From assembly GCA_020846815.1 (NCBI GenBank), contig JADLDF010000304.1, forward strand, positions 1 to 12,084: 12,084 nt of DNA, written 5' to 3'. Shown here piece after piece: positions 7,448 through 12,084 of this stretch. The position numbers and the translations under genes are program-made. A model generated the notes under the pieces. The model worked only from the letters and a program-made list of their open reading frames with translations. It ran no database searches and had not been told where the DNA came from. Position 1 is the stretch's first letter, and the number at the start of each line of letters is the position of its first letter. This stretch comes from Gammaproteobacteria bacterium. Its GTDB lineage: Bacteria > Pseudomonadota > Gammaproteobacteria > Steroidobacterales > Steroidobacteraceae.

Positions 7448-9265
7448 TCAGCGGATCTGGGCGATCAGGGGGGCGCCGACGACCACGACGCGCGCCGCGG
7501 GCTCGAGCCCCGCCAGCACCGCGACGCGATCGGCCGACACCTGACGCACCCGCACGGTGCGCGGCATGAAGCGCTCGGCCGAGACTTTCTCGTAGACGAT
7601 CCGCTCGCCGCTCGACAGCCGTACCAGAGCCTCGACCGGCAGCGGCATGCCCGGTGCGGTGATCGAGCGCTCGAGCAGCACCGTCACCGGCTGGCCGACC
7701 ATAAGGCCCGGCGCGACCTTGGCGAGGTCGAGCCGCACCGGCACCGCACCACCCTTCAACTGCGCACCGACGCCGACCAGGCGCGCCTCGAGCGTCGTGC
7801 CGTCGCGCAGCGCCACGCTCGCGCGCGTCACCGCCGCGGCAGTGACCGGCTCGAACGCCAGCGCCTCGATCGACAGCCGCGACGGATCGATCACGGTCAG
7901 CAGCGTCTCGCCCGGCGCGAACACGGCGCCGGGTCGGGCGTCGATCGAGGCAATCAGGCCGTCGATCGGCGCGACGATCGCCTCGCCGCCACCGGCCGCG
8001 AGCGGCGCGCCGAAAGCGGCGCGTTGCGCACGCAGGCTCGCGACGCGCACGCGGGCGTTCTCGACCTCGGCACGCGACACGACGCCGGCGAGGCCCTCGA
8101 GGCGGGCGAGCTCGGCCTGGGCCTGCGAGAGCTCGGCTGCGACGCGCGCGGCCTCAGCCGCCGTCGAGGCGCGCTCACCGCCGGAGCCGCTCGGCGTGAG
8201 CCGCAGCAGCACCTGGCCACGGCGCACCGTCGCACCGAGTACCGGCCACTGGCCCGCATTGCCCGCGACGCGCCCGCCCTGCAGGGTCTGCAGCGCGGCG
8301 CTGGCGCGCGGATCGCCAGCGATCTCACCGGCGAGCCGCAGCGACACCGGCGTCGGCCCCTCAGTCGCGATCTGGGTGCGCAGCTCGAGGATGCGCTGCG
8401 TCGGCTTGGGCACGAACACGCTGCCGTCGGCGAGCCGTATCGGCCGCTCGCCGCCGCCGGCCACGGCGGTCGCTGCGCCCGGGCCCTGGCCCACCCCGGC
8501 CGCACCCGCGGGCGCAGACTCCTCCTCGTGATCGTGGCCCTCGTGGGCCACGGCCGGCGCGCCACCCGCGAGGGCTGCGACGAGCAGCACTGCGCCGGCC
8601 AGCGGCGCCGCGATCGCCGCTGCGGCGACGCCCGCGACCGGCGTTCCCGAACGGCGGCGGCGCAGCACGACGACTGCGATGCCGGCGAGCACCGCGAGGC
8701 CCAGCGCCCAGCGCCAGAGCGCGGCCAGCCAGCCGCCGAAGCGCGTGCTCAGGTCGGTCGCGGCAGGCGCGGCGATCTCGAGCGTGCCACCGAGCAGATC
8801 CTCGCCGGGCGCGGCCTGGATGGTCAGCGTGATCGGCGCCGAGCTGCCGGGCGCGATCGGCTCGATGTCGACCGAATACTGGCCCGGCGACTCTTCGCGC
8901 GCCGCGATCTCGGCGCCCTCACCGATCGCCACACCGAGCTTCGCACCGCGCACCGGCTCGTTGCTGTCGTAGCGGTCGAGCCAGATGTCGAGATGGTCGC
9001 CGTGCGACTCGATCAGCGCTTCGTACAGCTCCGAAGTCAGCTCGGCGACGTCGCGCGCGGGCAGGCCGGCGATCGCGGCCGTGGAGGCTACCTTCGGCGC
9101 AGCCTCGTCCGCGTGATCTTGACCCTCGTGGGCCGCGGCCGGCGCGAACAACGACGTGGCGAATATCAGCCAGGGCCACAGCAGCGCCCGCCGCTGGAAC
9201 CCCGATGTGGATACCGGCAAGGACGCGAGACGCGACGGCGCGACGCAACGGATGGAGGTGGACAT
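7448..9265 (-). CDS. RND metal-efflux periplasmic adaptor (CzcB/CusB type) with extra N-terminal secreted domain
   Basis: Membrane-fusion subunit joining pump and outer-membrane channel. At 605 residues it is much longer than usual adaptors (about 350-520). Visible order: signal peptide ending in FAPAAA (cut near 45); HEGQDH (46-51); a beta-rich domain (about 75-165, with HGDHLDIWLD at 88-97); a membrane helix (about 178-201) followed by RRRR (202-205); a second hydrophobic segment (about 209-240) ending in APAVA; HEGHDH (241-246); then the adaptor proper. The adaptor shows a first lipoyl half (about 333-358), a helical hairpin (about 368-415), a second lipoyl half (about 428-460, VAPIDGLIASIDARPG), a beta-barrel (about 465-540) and a membrane-proximal domain. 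Predicted topology is periplasm, helix, short cytoplasmic Arg loop, helix, periplasm. It resembles a fusion of a secreted Ig-like metal protein with an adaptor. The start at 9265 is backed by GAGGT and the signal peptide; the frame is open to 9592. Metal specificity is unknown. Confidence 0.93.
   Translation of the reverse strand: MSTSIRCVAPSRLASLPVSTSGFQRRALLWPWLIFATSLFAPAAAHEGQDHADEAAPKVASTAAIAGLPARDVAELTSELYEALIESHGDHLDIWLDRYDSNEPVRGAKLGVAIGEGAEIAAREESPGQYSVDIEPIAPGSSAPITLTIQAAPGEDLLGGTLEIAAPAATDLSTRFGGWLAALWRWALGLAVLAGIAVVVLRRRRSGTPVAGVAAAAIAAPLAGAVLLVAALAGGAPAVAHEGHDHEEESAPAGAAGVGQGPGAATAVAGGGERPIRLADGSVFVPKPTQRILELRTQIATEGPTPVSLRLAGEIAGDPRASAALQTLQGGRVAGNAGQWPVLGATVRRGQVLLRLTPSGSGGERASTAAEAARVAAELSQAQAELARLEGLAGVVSRAEVENARVRVASLRAQRAAFGAPLAAGGGEAIVAPIDGLIASIDARPGAVFAPGETLLTVIDPSRLSIEALAFEPVTAAAVTRASVALRDGTTLEARLVGVGAQLKGGAVPVRLDLAKVAPGLMVGQPVTVLLERSITAPGMPLPVEALVRLSSGERIVYEKVSAERFMPRTVRVRQVSADRVAVLAGLEPAARVVVVGAPLIAQIR
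8527..8561. repeat. 35-base direct repeat, copy 1 (adaptor gene)
   Basis: This copy matches 9112-9146 at 32 of 35 bases. It encodes the end of the second hydrophobic segment and the motif APAVAHEGHDH in the adaptor. The offset between copies is 585 bases, a whole number of codons (195). Confidence 0.8.
9112..9146. repeat. 35-base direct repeat, copy 2 (adaptor gene)
   Basis: Partner of 8527-8561, differing at three bases. It encodes the signal-peptide end and APAAAHEGQDH near the adaptor N-terminus, in the same reading phase as the other copy. Confidence 0.8.
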
Positions 9266-9270
9266 GGCGA

Positions 9271-9275
9271 ACCTC
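9271..9275 (-). promoter_or_regulatory. Ribosome binding site GAGGT of the adaptor gene
   Basis: GAGGT lies five bases before the ATG at 9265. It supports this start over in-frame ATGs further upstream, whose translations put Arg-rich, non-signal sequence in front of the signal peptide. The rest of the 80-base gap to the CzcI-like gene shows no clear promoter or hairpin. Confidence 0.6.
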
Positions 9276-9345
9276 GGACGCAGACGGACGAGAACGCGGC
9301 CTCGCGACATGGCGAAGCGCGCGACGAGCGACTGTGACGCGAGGT

Positions 9346-9807
9346 CTAGATCAGCAGGCGGATGGAAGCGCCGGGAACGGCGCCCGAGAGACGCGGCCGC
9401 GGATCCGGGGCGATCGCGGGGCGCCAGCGCGGCGCCGGCAACCATTTCGATTCGGTCAGCGCGACGACCGACGGCAGCTGCTGCCAGGACAACAGCAGCG
9501 GCGCCGGCGGCGCTGCGATTGCCGTTGCGGGCCCGAGCGCGGCATCGCTCGCGAATGCGACGTGCGCGGCGTGGTGGTGCTCGCCGTGGCAATGCACGTG
9601 GCCCGCCCCCGGGTCGTGCCGCGCCTCCCGCGCCTGGCCACCGGCATGGCAGGGCTTAACCGCACTGGTGACGTGGCCATCCTGGCCACCACCGTGCAGG
9701 CACCAGGCCAGCGTCGCCGCCATGCCCTGCGAGGCAAACGCAGTCAGCAGCAGCGCGACACAGAGGCCGGGCCAGCGGCGGGCGAATTTTCGGACACTCG
9801 GCAGCAC
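9346..9807 (-). CDS. Small secreted Cys/His-rich protein, CzcI-like
   Basis: The 153-residue product has an N-terminal signal peptide (hydrophobic part about 14-29, cut probably after GMA at 30). A metal-ligand-rich region follows: C36-x-H38, C53-H54 and a dense cluster at 70-82 (HVHCHGEHHHAAH). The C-terminal half is Pro/Ala/Arg-rich without clear structure. Organisation and position, directly before adaptor and pump genes, resemble CzcI, the small periplasmic protein at the head of czc operons. Similarity is in layout and spacing of Cys/His rather than in an alignment I could run. A role in sensing or buffering periplasmic metal is inferred. The GTG start at 9807 has AGGA eight bases upstream. 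The gene begins 33 bases after the hydrolase stop and ends 80 bases before the adaptor start. The main uncertainty is that small GC-rich frames can be spurious; the signal peptide and Cys/His clustering argue that it is real. Confidence 0.78.
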   Translation of the reverse strand: MLPSVRKFARRWPGLCVALLLTAFASQGMAATLAWCLHGGGQDGHVTSAVKPCHAGGQAREARHDPGAGHVHCHGEHHHAAHVAFASDAALGPATAIAAPPAPLLLSWQQLPSVVALTESKWLPAPRWRPAIAPDPRPRLSGAVPGASIRLLI

Positions 9808-9840
9808 GGGTCCGATCCTAAGCCAGCAGCCGGGGTGCCG

Positions 9841-10845
9841 TCACGGGGTCGGTACCGTTTCGACGCGCCCGAAGCGCACGACCGTGACGCCGGGCCGCAA
9901 CTGGCGCAGCGAGGGCATGACCAGCACGCAATCCGGGTACGGCGTCACGACCGGGCGGCCGTCCTGCCAGCCGATCACGGTGCCGGCCTCCGCAAAGCGC
10001 TCCAGACCGCTCCAGGGCCCGGCAAAGCGGAAATCCATGCTCGTAGCCACGACCGGAGTCGTGACCCGTATCACGGTCTGCGGCGGCGCCGTCGCGGCCC
10101 GCCAGCCCTCGGGCAGGTCGCCGGCGTCGACGCAGCCGCTGGCGAGCAGGAAGCGCGCGGTGCAGTCGCGCGCGACCTCGACCGCTGCGGCTTCCCAGTG
10201 CTGGCCGCATTCGACCAGGAGTGCATTGCGCGCACTGGCCGGCTCGGCGAACGCACCGTAGTCGCGCAGCCGCCGGCCCTCGGGATGCCCCTCGTCGGCG
10301 ATCACCGTCGCCGGTGCGCCGACCTCGAGGGCGAAGCGGATGCCCTTGTCGAGCGGACCGGAGAGCAGCAGCGGCGCGCTGCGCTCGTGCATCGAGTGCA
10401 GGTCGAGCAGCAGATCGACCTGGTCGATGACCGGGCGCAGCTCGCGCGCGCGCCGCAGCTCGCTGCTCTGTCGGCCGGCATCGTCGAGCGTGGCTGCGCT
10501 CCAGACGCGATTGAAGTCCTGGTCGACGAAGCGCGAGGCATCGGGTGCGGCCGGGTCGAAACGGCGATAGGCGGCCACGTTGGCGAAGGCCAGGGTCAGC
10601 CGGCCGCGCCGCGGGCGCAGGCCGCGGCGCAGCAGCGCCGCGACCGTGATCGCACCGCAGGCCTCGTTGCCATGCGTCAGCGCATTGACCATGACGTGCG
10701 GCCCGGGACGGCCGCTGTCGAAGCTGTGCAGCCAGGGCACCGGACCCGTGCCGCGCTCCCAGGAGGAGAGATCGGGAAAGCCGATTTCGATCGGGTAGCT
10801 CGCGGCCGCGCTCGTGCCTCCGGCCGTGCCGCGCCCCGCGCTCAC
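9841..10845 (-). CDS. Aspartoacylase / succinylglutamate desuccinylase-like zinc hydrolase (M14-type)
   Basis: Predicted cytoplasmic zinc carboxypeptidase-fold enzyme that would remove an acyl group from an N-acyl amino acid or similar amide. The 334-residue product has no signal peptide. Zinc ligands are H58 and E61 in LTHGNEAC and H150 in LLDLHSM; the catalytic Glu is E212 in LVECGQH; the substrate-binding pair N112/R113 lies in DQDFNRVW. A small beta domain ends the protein (about 255-330, with VIGWQDGRPVVTPYPD). It is not clearly AstE, human-type aspartoacylase or ectoine-pathway DoeB, so the substrate is open. The GTG start at 10845 overlaps the dehydrogenase stop as GTGA and is preceded by GGAGG, indicating coupled translation. 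The neighbouring dehydrogenase and aminotransferase suggest a short catabolic route in which it frees an amino or hydroxy acid for the other two. The family call is firm; the reaction is inference. Confidence 0.9.
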   Translation of the reverse strand: MSAGRGTAGGTSAAASYPIEIGFPDLSSWERGTGPVPWLHSFDSGRPGPHVMVNALTHGNEACGAITVAALLRRGLRPRRGRLTLAFANVAAYRRFDPAAPDASRFVDQDFNRVWSAATLDDAGRQSSELRRARELRPVIDQVDLLLDLHSMHERSAPLLLSGPLDKGIRFALEVGAPATVIADEGHPEGRRLRDYGAFAEPASARNALLVECGQHWEAAAVEVARDCTARFLLASGCVDAGDLPEGWRAATAPPQTVIRVTTPVVATSMDFRFAGPWSGLERFAEAGTVIGWQDGRPVVTPYPDCVLVMPSLRQLRPGVTVVRFGRVETVPTP

Positions 10846-10854
10846 GCCGCCTCC
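10842..10854 (-). promoter_or_regulatory. GTGA stop/start overlap with GGAGG ribosome site
   Basis: The dehydrogenase stop TGA and the hydrolase start GTG share bases in GTGA (10842-10845). GGAGG at 10850-10854, within the last codons of the dehydrogenase gene, lies four bases before the GTG. This is the classic arrangement for translational coupling and fixes the hydrolase start. Confidence 0.75.
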
Positions 10855-11939
10855 AGCCGCGCCGCGATCGCGCGGCCGACCTCGGCGGTCGTGGCCCGGC
10901 CGCCGAGGTCGGGCGTGTGCGGGCCGTGCGCGAGTACGTGGGTGATCGCTGCGACGATCGCGTCGTGCGCCGCCTGGTGCGGACCTGCGCCGCGGCCGAA
11001 GAACTCGAGCATCAGCGCCGCCGACCAGATCATCGCGACCGGATTGGCGATGCCGCGGCCGGCGATGTCCGGCGCCGAGCCGTGCACCGGCTCGAACAGC
11101 GAGGGAAACGCGCGCTCGGGGTTCAGGTTCGCCGAGGGCGCGAGCCCGATCGTGCCGGTGCAGGCGGGCCCGAGGTCCGAGAGGATGTCACCGAACAGGT
11201 TCGAGGCGACGACGACGTCGAAGCGCTGCGGCTGCATGACGAAGCGCGCGCAGAGGATGTCGATGTGCTGCTTGTCCCAGACAACGTCGCGATACTCGGC
11301 AGCGATCTCGGCGGCGCGCGCATCCCACCACGGCATGCTGATCGCGATGCCGTTGCTCTTGGTCGCGACCGTGACGTGGCGGCGCGGCCGGCGCCGCGCG
11401 AGCTCGAAGGCATGCCGCAGCACGCGCTCGGTGCCGTGGCGCGTGAAGATCGCCTGCTGCATCACCAGCTCGCGCGGTGTGCCCTCGAACATGATGCCGC
11501 CGACGGCCGAATACTCGCCTTCGGTGTTCTCGCGCACGATCGCGATGTCGATGTCGCCGGGGCCACGGCCTGCGAGCGGGCACGGCACGCCCGCGAAGCT
11601 GCGCGCCGGGCGGAAGTTCACGTACTGGTCGAACTCGCGGCGGAACTTCAGCAGCGAGCCCCAGAGCGAGACGTGATCCGGCACCTTCTCCGGCCAGCCG
11701 ACCGCGCCGAACAGGATCGCATCGACGCCCTCGAGCTGCGCCTTCCAGTCCTCGGGCATCATGCTGCCGTGGCGCAGGTACCAGTCGCAGCTCGCCCACT
11801 CGATGTGCCGCAGCTCGAGCGCGAGATCGAAGCGGCGTGACGCCACTTCGAGCACGCGCAGACCCTCGGGCATGACCTCGAGGCCGATGCCGTCGCCGGG
11901 TATGACCGCGACCCGGAACGCGCGGGCGGCGTCGCTCAC
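10842..11939 (-). CDS. Tartrate / D-malate dehydrogenase-type NAD-dependent oxidative decarboxylase
   Basis: Member of the isocitrate/isopropylmalate dehydrogenase superfamily, acting on a 2-hydroxy dicarboxylate with NAD and a divalent metal. The 365-residue product fits tartrate dehydrogenase and E. coli DmlA/YeaU (about 361). Motifs: IPGDGIG (13-19); SLLKFRREFDQYVNFRPAR (95-113), the signature segment of the tartrate/D-malate branch; IVRENTEGEYS with R136 and Y143; ATKSNG with K194; metal-binding D227, D251 and D255 in QHID and SNLFGDILSDLG; and NAD-site EPVHGSAPDIAGRGIANP (283-300). The GTG at 11939 overlaps the upstream stop as GTGA and gives the family N-terminus; the open frame to 12041 is only antisense to nothing and runs back into the aminotransferase gene. 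Substrate could be D-malate, tartrate, 3-isopropylmalate analogues or a beta-substituted malate. The aminotransferase and hydrolase neighbours suggest degradation of an amino-acid-derived compound. Confidence 0.93.
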   Translation of the reverse strand: MSDAARAFRVAVIPGDGIGLEVMPEGLRVLEVASRRFDLALELRHIEWASCDWYLRHGSMMPEDWKAQLEGVDAILFGAVGWPEKVPDHVSLWGSLLKFRREFDQYVNFRPARSFAGVPCPLAGRGPGDIDIAIVRENTEGEYSAVGGIMFEGTPRELVMQQAIFTRHGTERVLRHAFELARRRPRRHVTVATKSNGIAISMPWWDARAAEIAAEYRDVVWDKQHIDILCARFVMQPQRFDVVVASNLFGDILSDLGPACTGTIGLAPSANLNPERAFPSLFEPVHGSAPDIAGRGIANPVAMIWSAALMLEFFGRGAGPHQAAHDAIVAAITHVLAHGPHTPDLGGRATTAEVGRAIAARLEAA

Positions 11940-12084
11940 GCCGAGCCCACGGCCTGGCGCACGTCGAGCTCCGCGTGCACCTCGTCGAGCACCCGCGTCA
12001 GGCGCGCGAACAGCTGCTCGAACTCGGCCGGGCCGTAGCACAGCGCCGGCGCGAAGCCGAGGATGTTGTCGCCGAAGGCGCGGA
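11936..12084 (-). CDS. Class III PLP-dependent aminotransferase, C-terminal fragment
   Basis: Only the last 48 codons lie in the window; the gene runs off the right edge. The reading RAFGDNILGFAPALCYG, then a helix with FEQLFARLTRVLDEV, is the usual C-terminal end of class III (fold type I) aminotransferases, where the small domain closes over the active site. The PLP lysine and substrate residues are outside the window, so the amino donor cannot be inferred. The stop overlaps the dehydrogenase GTG as GTGA. It is probably the first or an early gene of the three-enzyme cassette. Confidence 0.8.
   Translation of the reverse strand, partial: RAFGDNILGFAPALCYGPAEFEQLFARLTRVLDEVHAELDVRQAVGSA

Noticed and set aside
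4068..7544. Very long open frame on the + strand (1158 codons) opposite the pump gene
   Set aside because: Its translation is low-complexity Arg/Asp/His/Gln-rich sequence, as expected from reading the antisense of a GC-rich gene. It has no domain, while the - strand frame is a full RND pump.
9811..9860. Promoter-like pair on the - strand (GTGACG, 18 bases, TAGGAT) before the CzcI-like gene
   Set aside because: Each box has only four of six consensus bases. The TAGGAT overlaps the ribosome binding site, so transcription would start at the start codon itself.
9205..11676. Long + strand open frame (823 codons) opposite the hydrolase and dehydrogenase genes
   Set aside because: It crosses several confirmed - strand genes, its product is compositionally biased, and no motif is recognisable.

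Overview
This is a GC-rich window (roughly 70% by eye) that is almost entirely coding; no gap between genes is longer than about 80 bases. The gene content suggests a Gram-negative proteobacterium. The evidence is a tripartite RND efflux system needing an outer membrane, a carbonic anhydrase that lines up with E. coli Can residue for residue at the zinc site, and a dipeptidyl-peptidase IV of the kind common in Xanthomonadales-like gammaproteobacteria. The order-level guess is inference only.

Layout. On the + strand, the 3' part of a dipeptidyl-peptidase IV gene (1-1826, open at the window edge) is followed after 10 bases by a beta-carbonic anhydrase gene (1837-2478). Everything from 2499 to the right edge lies on the - strand and converges on the carbonic anhydrase gene across a 20-base gap. 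In transcription order (right to left) the - strand holds: the tail of a class III aminotransferase (11936-12084), a tartrate/D-malate dehydrogenase-type enzyme (10842-11939), an aspartoacylase/succinylglutamate desuccinylase-like hydrolase (9841-10845), a small secreted Cys/His-rich CzcI-like protein (9346-9807), an unusually long RND adaptor (7448-9265), a CusA/CzcA-type RND pump (4302-7415), a small secreted protein with a His/Asp tail (3775-4245), and a TolC/CzcC-type outer-membrane factor (2499-3761).

How they work together. The three enzymes at the right are joined by two 4-base GTGA stop/start overlaps and look like one translationally coupled catabolic cassette whose substrate cannot be read from the sequence. 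The five genes from 9807 down to 2499 form a heavy-metal efflux operon: adaptor, inner-membrane pump and outer-membrane channel form the trans-envelope complex, and the two small His-rich proteins are probably periplasmic metal binders or chaperones. The 33-base gap between the cassettes holds no convincing promoter, so read-through from the enzymes into the metal genes is possible. No metal-responsive regulator is in the window.

The most notable features are in the metal operon. The adaptor carries an extra N-terminal secreted domain plus membrane segments and contains a 35-base direct repeat (32 of 35 identical) encoding the motif AHEGxDH twice. The pump has a non-CusA, non-CzcA set of presumed metal-path residues. 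A stand-alone His-tailed protein sits between pump and channel genes. I saw no RNA genes, insertion sequences, CRISPR arrays or phage genes.
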